Notes under the pieces: generated by a model
The model's database searches: none
Told to the model about the DNA's origin: nothing
Seen by the model: the letters and a program-made list of their open reading frames with translations, nothing else
Part shown: positions 35,916-43,094 of the stretch, piece by piece
Numbering within the stretch: position 1 is the first letter of the stretch
How the letters are laid out: every line of letters starts with the position of its first letter
Made by a program: the position numbers and the translations under genes
From: UBA6055 sp965203755
GTDB taxonomy: Bacteria > Chloroflexota > Anaerolineae > Aggregatilineales > Phototrophicaceae
Assembly: GCA_965203755.1 (NCBI GenBank)
Contig: OZ241910.1
Span: forward strand, 1,984,001 to 2,048,000
Length of the DNA: 64,000 nt
Reading direction: 5' to 3'

Positions 35916-36160
35916 ATGAGGTTCCCGCGGTACCACCCTGATTCAGCGCGCATCAGCACACTGCGCTTGGTTTGTCCTTTGACGCTGGACGGGCGGAGCA
36001 GACTACTCCGGTTTAGGATGACCATTTCACCTGTCGGCTCGGAAGGGAATTCTGCAACTGCGTCTGCGGGCGCTTTCAGTCCATGACACCCACTCCCTGT
36101 TGATGCAGACATCCGGCGGCCAGCGGGATGCGCTTGCAAACTGTCTTCGTCATTGCCTTT
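35881..36160 (-). promoter_or_regulatory. Phe T-box riboswitch leader of pheS
   Basis: The minus strand carries a canonical T-box sequence AGGGTGGTACCGCGG (35925-35939), 97 bases before the pheS start, followed by an intrinsic terminator. Upstream is a long structured Stem I-like region. In the specifier region the context gaaTTCcctTCC gives a UUC codon (36047-36049), a Phe codon, as expected for pheS. By established T-box behaviour, uncharged tRNA-Phe should pair with UUC and with the antiterminator bulge and let transcription continue into pheS and the genes behind it. The secondary structure was read by eye, not folded. Confidence 0.9.
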
Positions 36161-36166
36161 GCGCCT

Positions 36167-36196
36167 ATTATGCGGCGAAGAGTCTGTGCCTGTCAA
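36167..36196 (-). promoter_or_regulatory. Promoter of the pheS T-box transcript
   Basis: On the minus strand a consensus TTGACA (36191-36196) and CATAAT (36167-36172) are separated by 18 bases. The predicted start near 36160 gives a leader of about 330 bases. The -35 box begins only five bases after the stop codon of GT-C copy 1, so this promoter makes pheS independent of the proB-proA unit. Confidence 0.8.
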
Positions 36197-36200
36197 GCCG

Positions 36201-38111
36201 TTATTTGACCGGGATGACAATTTTAGTCAGCGTCAGCATATTGGACAAGCCGCCTGTGCTGTTTGACCAATCCTGCCGTTCGCCGGAATCCTTGTCGTAC
36301 ACAATCGCCATCAAGTGATAGGCGCCGGCGGGAACATTCGCGATATCGATGGAAAACTGGCGCAATTTTCCCTCATGCACCAGCGGCAAGTCGAGTTGGG
36401 CGACGTTGTTCCAATCCGATGTGATAAGCTGATACGACATCTTATAGTTCGACAGGTCATCATCCGCCTTCGCTGTCCATTGGTCATTGAAATACAGTTT
36501 GGATTCGGCTGTGTCCAACGCTGCGCCATAAAATTGATAGTCGATGATGTCAGTCTGATAACTTGCCGCAAGCTGCGGCGCTTGGCAATCCAACGTGTCC
36601 CAGGCATATTGCAGGATGACTGTATCGACGGCGACGTTGAGGGTGTCGCACAGTTGATAATCCAATTCGTCCAGTGCTGTTTGCAAGCTGGAGGCCTCAT
36701 GCGGCATTGTGGCGGAAGTTTGATAAACGACCCACACCGAGGGCAGGGCGATGCCATGCTGACGAACATAATCGCCAAAGGTTTCCGGATTATTGAACAG
36801 TTTCAGTTCAATGCTGTGGCGGTCAAAATAGTAATGTTTCTGTGAATAACTCGTCGTATATGTTCGTTCTAGTACCCCGCGCTTAAGACGATAGCCGATA
36901 ATCTGCGGCTTCTGTTCATCTCGCGATACCAAGCGCGAAATCACTTGCCAGGGCGGCAGTGGCGAGGGCGGTAGTTGGTCGGCAACAAACTCTCGCCAGT
37001 CGCCATTCGTTTGAAAACCAACTCCAGCCACAATCCACAGCAGAGCCAGTAATCCTAACCAATGGCGAAATGAATACAAGCCATAAAGCCCGACGGTAAC
37101 TGCCAGCGCAAACGGAAGCATACCTGCCAGATGATAGCGCATCTCCACCAGCCTGATGAATCCAGAAAATTCGGCAACGAATGTCAGGATAAGCAGAAAG
37201 ATAATACTCAATAGCAGATAGGATGACGCGGCGGATATTCGCTTGTGCCAGAAACCGATCAGCAGCCCGACGACAGCAACGATGAGCAGTCCCGGCCAGT
37301 CGTTCAGCATCAGATTGATCCAGGCGCCAAGGGTGGTCATGCCGTCAAGTGAAAGGGAAGCCGAGGTCTTTTTTTGAGCAGCTAAAGTGAGGCCGCTGGC
37401 CATATTTACAAGAACAGGCAGGAACAGGACAAGGGCAGCGATGCCTGTCGCAGTTACGCAGAGCCAGCGCCGATTCTTGGGGGCAAACAGCAGATGATAG
37501 ATGCCCAGCGCTGCCAGAAAAGTCGCACAAAACAGGTGTATATTCTCCAGTGCGAAGACCGCGGCAAAAAGTGAGAAATAGTCCAGCGCTTTTACGGACT
37601 TGGCGTGAAACATGATTCGCAAATACATCCAGAGAACGGCGCCGCTTGTGAATACCACCAGCGGATAGAACCGGACAAACGGTATGTAGTAATTGTAAAA
37701 GACATTGCTGGACACGACGATGAGCATCAGCAGTCCGGCGACTGGCGCCACGAAATCCCGCGCCAGGCGATAGGCCATGGCCAGCGACAGCAGTCCGGTA
37801 AAAATAGTGAGAATGCGCCCCAGCACGATGTCGTATGCAGTGAGATTTCCCCAGACGCTCAACAAGATGAAATAGCCAGGTACATGATCTGGACTATGCT
37901 GCTGGATCGATTGTATGACATCAATCGGCGAATAGGGGCCATTGACCAGCCAGCCCGCATTGTACATTGAATAGAATTCGTCCTGCGTTGGTGGATACAG
38001 ATCAACTTGACGAATCACCAGCACGGCGACAATGAGCAGGATTGGCACAGCCCATCCCCAGTGATTTAGGATGTCTTTGCTGTGCTTCGGCTGTTCGGAT
38101 AGAGCGTTCAT
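36201..38111 (-). CDS. Tandem GT-C glycosyltransferase, copy 1 (divergent)
   Basis: 636-residue member of the same family on the upstream side of the T-box. The acidic pair is in PPTQDEFYSMYNAGWLVN, and helix layout is the same, but the membrane half is clearly more diverged than copies 2-4. In contrast, the last ~110 residues (IIDYQFYGAALD, SYQLITSDWNNVAQLDLPLVHEGKLRQFSIDIANVP) remain very close to the others, which suggests conservation or exchange of the tail domain. The ATG is only three bases after the proA stop, so it is probably read from the proB-proA transcript. It ends immediately before the pheS promoter. Confidence 0.8.
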   Translation of the reverse strand: MNALSEQPKHSKDILNHWGWAVPILLIVAVLVIRQVDLYPPTQDEFYSMYNAGWLVNGPYSPIDVIQSIQQHSPDHVPGYFILLSVWGNLTAYDIVLGRILTIFTGLLSLAMAYRLARDFVAPVAGLLMLIVVSSNVFYNYYIPFVRFYPLVVFTSGAVLWMYLRIMFHAKSVKALDYFSLFAAVFALENIHLFCATFLAALGIYHLLFAPKNRRWLCVTATGIAALVLFLPVLVNMASGLTLAAQKKTSASLSLDGMTTLGAWINLMLNDWPGLLIVAVVGLLIGFWHKRISAASSYLLLSIIFLLILTFVAEFSGFIRLVEMRYHLAGMLPFALAVTVGLYGLYSFRHWLGLLALLWIVAGVGFQTNGDWREFVADQLPPSPLPPWQVISRLVSRDEQKPQIIGYRLKRGVLERTYTTSYSQKHYYFDRHSIELKLFNNPETFGDYVRQHGIALPSVWVVYQTSATMPHEASSLQTALDELDYQLCDTLNVAVDTVILQYAWDTLDCQAPQLAASYQTDIIDYQFYGAALDTAESKLYFNDQWTAKADDDLSNYKMSYQLITSDWNNVAQLDLPLVHEGKLRQFSIDIANVPAGAYHLMAIVYDKDSGERQDWSNSTGGLSNMLTLTKIVIPVK

Positions 38112-38114
38112 GCC

Positions 38115-39392
38115 TTAGCCGCGCGAGGTATAATCGCCTTTGATGAGCCACTTGTAGGTCGTCAATTCTTCCAGCGCCATTGGCCCGCGGGCGTGCAGTT
38201 TTTGCGTGCTGATGGCCACCTCGGCGCCAAGGCCCATCGCGCTGCCGTCGGTAAAGCGGGTGCTGGCGTTCCAATACACCGCCGCCGAATCGACCTCGTT
38301 CAGGAATTGCTCGGCATGTTCGGGCGTCTCGGTCAGGATGCTGTCCGAATGCTGCGTGCCGTGGCGGGCGATATGTTGAATCGCTTCGTCGACGCTATCG
38401 ACAACTTTCAGGTTGAGCGTCAGGTTGTACCATTCGGTGTCGAAGTCCTCGTCGCGCGCCATCAGCACCCGCTCATCATCGCCGACGATGGCATAGGCGC
38501 GGGCTTCGGCGTGAAATTCGACACCGGATGCGCCAAGCGCATCCACGACCCGCGGCAAGAGCTCATCGGCAGCGGCTTCATGAACGAGCAGGGTTTCCAT
38601 TGAATTGCAAACCGCCGGCCGCTGCGTTTTGGCGTTGTTCAAGACCGGCACCGCCTTGTCAAGCCGAGCGCTGTCGTCAACGTAGATATGACATACGCCG
38701 ATGCCGCCGGTGATCACGGGGATGCTGCTGTTTTCACGGCAGAAAGTATGCAGCCCATTGCCGCCGCGCGGGATAATCATATCTATATGCTCGTACAAAC
38801 GCAGCATGCCGCGGACATATTTGCGGTCTTTGCTGTGGATGTATTGGATAGCGTCCGCCGGAAAACCGCGCTGCGCCAGAACATCCTGTAAAATACGGGT
38901 CAATTCAACATTGCTGTGAAGTACATCCGAGCCGCCGCGCAAGATCACGGCATTGCTGGTCTTGAGCGCCAGAGTCGAAATATCGACAGTGACATTGGGG
39001 CGCGATTCATAAATTGCGCCCAGCACACCGAGTGGCGTGCGCCGTTTTGTCAGCTGCAAGCCATTGTCCAATGTCGATTCCAGCATGACCTCACCAACTG
39101 GATCCGGCAATACCGCCACTTTGCGGACATCCGCGATCATCCCCGCCATCCGCCGTTCAAGCGCGATGCGGTCGCGAATCCAAATCGGATCCACGCCATT
39201 TTGGGCGGCAAGGTCAAGGTCTTTTCGATTGGCTTGCAGGACAGCAGGGGTGTTGGCTTCCAGCGCATCGGCAATAGCGACCAGCGCCGCATTTTTTTCT
39301 TCGGTTGATTTCTGTGCCAGGATGGCGGCCGCGGCTTTCGCCTGCTCCCCCATCTGTACCAGATCAACTGCTTCGACAAGTGTATCAACCAT
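38115..39392 (-). CDS. proA: Glutamate-5-semialdehyde dehydrogenase
   Basis: Second enzyme of proline synthesis, reducing gamma-glutamyl phosphate with NADPH. Family blocks are seen: LGVLGAIYESRPNVTVD, NAVILRGGSD, PRGGNGLHTFC and the catalytic Cys in TQRPAVCNSMETLLVH, then STRFTDGSAMGLGAEVAIS near the end. Start ATG 39392 has AGGAAA about seven bases upstream; a start at 39419 is also open. It gives 425 residues. It is in the same strand and order as proB, but two Uma2-family genes separate them, and GT-C copy 1 follows after three bases. Confidence 0.96.
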   Translation of the reverse strand: MVDTLVEAVDLVQMGEQAKAAAAILAQKSTEEKNAALVAIADALEANTPAVLQANRKDLDLAAQNGVDPIWIRDRIALERRMAGMIADVRKVAVLPDPVGEVMLESTLDNGLQLTKRRTPLGVLGAIYESRPNVTVDISTLALKTSNAVILRGGSDVLHSNVELTRILQDVLAQRGFPADAIQYIHSKDRKYVRGMLRLYEHIDMIIPRGGNGLHTFCRENSSIPVITGGIGVCHIYVDDSARLDKAVPVLNNAKTQRPAVCNSMETLLVHEAAADELLPRVVDALGASGVEFHAEARAYAIVGDDERVLMARDEDFDTEWYNLTLNLKVVDSVDEAIQHIARHGTQHSDSILTETPEHAEQFLNEVDSAAVYWNASTRFTDGSAMGLGAEVAISTQKLHARGPMALEELTTYKWLIKGDYTSRG

Positions 39393-39515
39393 AATGGGGT
39401 TTCCTGTTTGGGTGGTCAATGATTTCGAGGCTAACTATTCCATATTCAGCCCTAAAATGCAATATCTTGCGCCGTCAAGGCCGACTGCCTCATTTTTTCA
39501 CGCTAAGCGGAAAGA

Positions 39516-40130
39516 TCATGAAGTTTCGCCGTCCGATTTGGTCGGGGATTGGTTGTCTGCGGCTGGGAACAGAAGCTCGACCTGCAACTCAAAGCCGGGC
39601 AGGACCTGCTCGCCGGACAAGCTGCCCTCGCTGCCGACAAATTCAATGTCCAAGCGCGATCCGTCCGCTGAACGGCATACATCGACGCCCTTTTCAGCTG
39701 GCAGCACAATCCAGACCAGCTGCGTTCCGTGGCGCAGGTACAGGGCGGCTTTTCTGCGGACTTGCCGGAGCGCGTCGGATAGGATCTCGACCGCCAAATC
39801 GGGCATGACGGGGATGTATTTGCCCCAAAACGGCTGCGGCGCTTTTGCCTGGCTTACAAACGCGACATCGGGCGAGAGCAGGGTATGGCGATTGTCGGGC
39901 GGATGATAGCCGCTTTCCACAGTGACTTCGCCCAGTTCCCGCTCTTCAGCGAAGTTTCCAATATAACGTGCGATCAGCACAGCAAGTCGCCCGTGAACAT
40001 AACCAGGTGGTGACATCGTGAATAATTCTCCGTCGATTAGTTCGTGATGAATGTTTTCGTTCCCTGCCTGATGCGCCAGGTCCCAAACATCATCCACGCT
40101 GTATAACTGCTGTTCGATGATCGTGTTCAT
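39516..40130 (-). CDS. Uma2 family (DUF820) putative endonuclease, copy 2
   Basis: 204-residue protein of the Uma2 group, which has a PD-(D/E)xK-like nuclease fold. Visible blocks: HHELIDGELFTMSPPGYVHGR at the N-terminus, LLSPDVAFVS, MPDLAVEILSDALRQVRRKAALYLRHG and VWIVLPAEKGVDVCR. Compared with copy 1 it has lost two residues in the ILSPTDAL stretch (six bases deleted). The loop SPT/SPS next to the catalytic Glu is conserved in the family, so this copy may be impaired. Genes of this group are very numerous in cyanobacteria and Chloroflexota and their biological role is not settled. It precedes proA by 124 bases. Confidence 0.8.
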   Translation of the reverse strand: MNTIIEQQLYSVDDVWDLAHQAGNENIHHELIDGELFTMSPPGYVHGRLAVLIARYIGNFAEERELGEVTVESGYHPPDNRHTLLSPDVAFVSQAKAPQPFWGKYIPVMPDLAVEILSDALRQVRRKAALYLRHGTQLVWIVLPAEKGVDVCRSADGSRLDIEFVGSEGSLSGEQVLPGFELQVELLFPAADNQSPTKSDGETS

Positions 40131-40147
40131 CTCTGGTTATTCCGTGC

Positions 40148-40741
40148 TTATTTGATTTCGCTGTCCGATTTGGCTGGGAACAGAAGCTCGACATCCAACT
40201 CAAAGCCGGGCAGGACCTGCTCGCCGGACAAGCTGCCCTCGCTGCCGACAAATTCAATGTCCAGGCGCGACCCGTCCGCCGAACGGCATACATCGACGCC
40301 TTTTTCGGCTGGCAGCACAATCCAGACCAGCTGCGTTCCGTGGCGCAGGTACAGGGCGGCTTTTCTGCGGACTTGTCGGAGCGCGTCGGTGGGCGACAGG
40401 ATCTCGACCGCCAGATCGGGCATGACGGGGATGTATTTGCCCCAAAACGGCTGCGGCGCTTTTGCCTGGCTTACAAACGCGACATCGGGCGAGAGCAGGG
40501 TATGGCGATTGTCGGGCGGATGATAGCCGCTTTCCACAGTGACTTTGCCCAAGTCGCGTTCCTTGACGAAAGACCAGATATAATACGAAATCTCGACAGC
40601 AAGCCGCCCATGAACATAACCAGGTGGTGACATCGTGAATAATTCTCCGTCGATTAGTTCGTGATGAATGTTTTCGTTCCCTGCCTGGTGTACGAGGTCC
40701 CAGACATCATCCACGCTGTATAACTGCTGTTCAATGACCAT
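40148..40741 (-). CDS. Uma2 family (DUF820) putative endonuclease, copy 1
   Basis: Paralogue of the next gene, with the intact DLAVEILSPTDALRQVRRKAALYLRHGTQLVWIV block. The putative PD-(D/E)xK residues are Asp in SPDVAF, Glu in AVEIL and Lys in the RRKAALY helix region. The start ATG 40741 is favoured by AGAGG six bases upstream; 40768 would add nine residues. DNA identity to copy 2 is very high in the C-terminal two thirds and lower in the stretch around residues 70-90 (EISYYIWSFVKERDLG versus LIARYIGNFAEERELG). It lies 75 bases after proB and 17 before copy 2. Confidence 0.8.
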   Translation of the reverse strand: MVIEQQLYSVDDVWDLVHQAGNENIHHELIDGELFTMSPPGYVHGRLAVEISYYIWSFVKERDLGKVTVESGYHPPDNRHTLLSPDVAFVSQAKAPQPFWGKYIPVMPDLAVEILSPTDALRQVRRKAALYLRHGTQLVWIVLPAEKGVDVCRSADGSRLDIEFVGSEGSLSGEQVLPGFELDVELLFPAKSDSEIK

Positions 40742-40816
40742 GTTCGCCTCTGACTGTCTTATTTTCACAACCCCAGTCTATCACAGTTTTGTGTCTCACA
40801 GCGAAGCGCGTCAGAT

Positions 40817-41914
40817 TTATTTCAAAACGACCATATTGTTGCGATGCAGGACGGCATCTCCATAGCTGTAACCAAGAATCTCGACGATCTGGCAGGATTT
40901 CTTGCCGCACAGCTTTCGCAGGTCGGAGCTTTTGTAATTGGTCAGACCATGTGCGATTTCACGGCCCGCCGGCGACAAGACAGCCAGCGTCGCCCCGCGC
41001 TCAAAGTCGCCTTTGACCGAGCGAATGCCGACCGGCAGCAGGCTGGCGCCGCCTCGCATCAGCGCTTTGGCTGCGCCGGCATCCACCATCAAGGCGCCCT
41101 GAGTCCGATCCGTCAGCAGCCAGCGTTTGCGGCTTTCGGACAGGTCGCTGGCGGCCTCGATATGGGTGCCGATATCGTCGCCGGTGACCAATCGCCCAAG
41201 CACATCGCTTTCGCTGCCACTGGCGATAATCGTTTTGATGCCGCTGCGGCTGGCGATCTGCGCCGCCTGAATTTTGGTGACCATGCCGCCGGTGCCCATC
41301 TGTGTGCCGGCAGCGCCCGCCAGCTTGAACAGGTCATCCGAGATATGTTCAATGTTCTGTATCAGCGCCGCCTGTGGATTCTTGCGCGGATCATCGGTGA
41401 AGATGCCGGGCTGGTCAGTGAGGATGACGAGCAGGTCAGCATCGACGACGCTGGCGACGAATGCCGAAAGGTTGTCGTTGTCGCCAACGCGAATCTCATC
41501 GGTGGCGATGGTGTCGTTTTCGTTCACAATCGGGATGATTTGATGTTCAATCAACGTACACAGGGTATCACGCGCATTCAAGTAGCGGACGCGGTGGCTT
41601 AGGTCATCGCGGGTAAGCAGGATTTGGGCGATGGCGATTTCAAAGATGTCGAACAGGTCTTTATAGACGCGCATCAGATGGCTTTGCCCGACTGCGCTTA
41701 GCATTTGCTTGGCGGGAACGGACTTGCCCAAATCGGGGAAGGCAAGCCTTTCGCGCCCGGCCGTCTGCGCGCCCGACGAGACCACAATCATCTCATAACC
41801 CTGCCTATGCAAACCGGCGATCTGCTGCACGATTTCCAGCATGCGCTGCCGATTCAGCCGCGCCGTCCCCTTGGTGAGTACACCGGTCCCCAGTTTGACA
41901 ACAATTCGCTGCAT
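40817..41914 (-). CDS. proB: Glutamate 5-kinase
   Basis: First enzyme of proline synthesis, phosphorylating glutamate with ATP. The amino-acid kinase domain is seen in VVKLGTGVLTKGT, VSSGAQTAGRERL, PIVNENDTIATDEIRVGDNDNLSA and GTGGMVTKIQAAQIASRSGI. A C-terminal PUA domain (about 275-365, with KSSDLRKLCGKKS and the YGDAVLHRNNMVVL end) is present, as in E. coli ProB. The 365-residue length is normal. It is the first gene of the proB - Uma2 - Uma2 - proA - GT-C unit. Proline feedback is a property of the family; nothing in the leader suggests a further control. Confidence 0.96.
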   Translation of the reverse strand: MQRIVVKLGTGVLTKGTARLNRQRMLEIVQQIAGLHRQGYEMIVVSSGAQTAGRERLAFPDLGKSVPAKQMLSAVGQSHLMRVYKDLFDIFEIAIAQILLTRDDLSHRVRYLNARDTLCTLIEHQIIPIVNENDTIATDEIRVGDNDNLSAFVASVVDADLLVILTDQPGIFTDDPRKNPQAALIQNIEHISDDLFKLAGAAGTQMGTGGMVTKIQAAQIASRSGIKTIIASGSESDVLGRLVTGDDIGTHIEAASDLSESRKRWLLTDRTQGALMVDAGAAKALMRGGASLLPVGIRSVKGDFERGATLAVLSPAGREIAHGLTNYKSSDLRKLCGKKSCQIVEILGYSYGDAVLHRNNMVVLK

Positions 41915-41952
41915 GGCTTGTTTTGTCTTCGCTTATGGCGCGTCGCCGTCAG

Positions 41953-41958
41953 ATTATA
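41953..41958 (-). promoter_or_regulatory. Possible -10 element of proB
   Basis: TATAAT on the minus strand, 39 bases before the proB start codon. A matching -35 hexamer is not apparent, so confidence is limited. The 159-base gap up to the divergent DUF3644 gene (with TATACT at 42032-42037 for that gene) holds no other signal I recognise. Confidence 0.4.
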
Positions 41959-42073
41959 TGGCGGCCTGGTAAGAGATGATAGACAAAATGAGGCTGATGA
42001 TATTTTTTACCCTTGTGCATCAAAAATAGCGTTATACTTAATGTCAAAGCGAGTAGAAGGGTAGCCTAATTAT

Positions 42074-43078
42074 ATGGTCAATCTTCTTGGAGCGTACACA
42101 CGATTACTTGGCAATTCCAAATCAGCTATGCTGGCGGCAGTTGAAATTTACAACAAACCACAGTTCAAATACCGGGATGAATGCTTTGTTATCTTGTTAA
42201 TCAATGCGTGGGAGCTCATTCTTAAAGCATTGCTTTCAAAAAATAGGGAGCGCATATATTATCCCAAAAAACGTAACGAAGATTATCGAACTTTCAACCT
42301 TTCAAACAGCTTGCGAAAAGCTGAACGCTTTTTCCCATCCAAGCCTGAATTTACAGGCGTAAAAAAGAATTTAGAGTTACTTCTACAGTATCGAGATAAT
42401 TCTATTCATTTCTATAATACAGTAGGGTTTGGCTCACTCATATATTTTCTTGTGCAAGCAAGCATCAAGAACTACTCGGATTTGTTGAAACATTCATTTA
42501 ATGTTGACCTAGCAGATGAGATAAATATAGTCTTGCTGCCACTTGGCATTGGTAAAATGCCTATAGACCCCATCCAATTTATTCAAGACGTTGAGAGTGG
42601 CAAGAATAAATACTCTGAACAAGTCTCCGAGTATATTAGAAGCATCAATGCGGCTGTAACTGAACTTGAAGCTAAAGACATTGACATAACTAGGTTAATG
42701 ATTACATTGTCCATCAGGTTTGAATCGGTAAAGAAAAGCACAGAATCAGATATTGTAGTGGGTCTTGGCAATAGTAAGAATGACACAATGGCTATAAAGA
42801 AATTCGACCCAAATAATATGCTCCGACAAAAGGATATCATTGAAAAACTGCCTGACAAAATTGACGGTGTACCGGTGAACTCACGCACGTTTCAAGCATT
42901 TGTATGGAAAAATGAAATCAAGAACAAGGAACATCTGTGCTGGCAGGATAAATCAAGTGGATTGACTAAATATTCACGAGAACTAACTGCTATGATTAAG
43001 AATAGTTCTGGTACAGAGTTACAGCAAATTCGCCAAGATTATAGTAATCACCTAGCAACAAAGCGTCAAAAGAAATGA
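42074..43078 (+). CDS. DUF3644 domain protein, A+T-rich
   Basis: 334-residue cytoplasmic protein of the DUF3644 family, function unknown. The N-terminal half has the family pattern SAMLAAVEIYNKPQFKYRDECFVILLINAWELILKALL and a RDNSIHFYN motif (R-x4-H) that resembles the active site of HEPN ribonucleases; whether this similarity is real was not tested. Base composition is strikingly low in G+C (about 35-40% by eye against ~58% around it), and codon use is A/T-ending, signs of recent acquisition. No partner gene adjoins: proB is divergent, and glycerate kinase convergent 16 bases after. DUF3644 genes often occur near restriction systems, and one lies 2 kb away. Confidence 0.75.
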   Translation: MVNLLGAYTRLLGNSKSAMLAAVEIYNKPQFKYRDECFVILLINAWELILKALLSKNRERIYYPKKRNEDYRTFNLSNSLRKAERFFPSKPEFTGVKKNLELLLQYRDNSIHFYNTVGFGSLIYFLVQASIKNYSDLLKHSFNVDLADEINIVLLPLGIGKMPIDPIQFIQDVESGKNKYSEQVSEYIRSINAAVTELEAKDIDITRLMITLSIRFESVKKSTESDIVVGLGNSKNDTMAIKKFDPNNMLRQKDIIEKLPDKIDGVPVNSRTFQAFVWKNEIKNKEHLCWQDKSSGLTKYSRELTAMIKNSSGTELQQIRQDYSNHLATKRQKK

Positions 43079-43094
43079 TTTGACGATTCTTGAT

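Larger units (their letters stand above)
29051..38111 (-). repeat. Tandem array of four paralogous glycosyltransferase genes interrupted by pheS
   Basis: Four direct copies of about 1.9 kb lie head to tail (29051-30937, 30965-32839, 32867-34780, 36201-38111). Copies 2, 3 and 4 share long near-identical DNA stretches, for example the parts encoding LTIFTGLLALAVTYRLARDF and APKNRRWLWVSIAVTAAVLLF, whereas the segment for residues ~370-470 differs among all. pheS and its T-box lie between copies 1 and 2; pheT lies after copy 4. Percent identities were not computed. Confidence 0.85.
39516..40741 (-). repeat. Tandem duplication of the Uma2 gene
   Basis: Two direct copies of about 600 bases, spacing 17 bases. 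The region for the C-terminal half (around 39590-39780 and 40200-40400) is nearly base-for-base the same, with scattered changes and a six-base deletion in the copy next to proA. Confidence 0.9.

Noticed and set aside
34793..36220. Extended pheS reading frame reaching 36220
   Set aside because: The extra 131 codons read through the T-box, terminator and promoter, and the family N-terminus with a good ribosome-binding site is at 35827.
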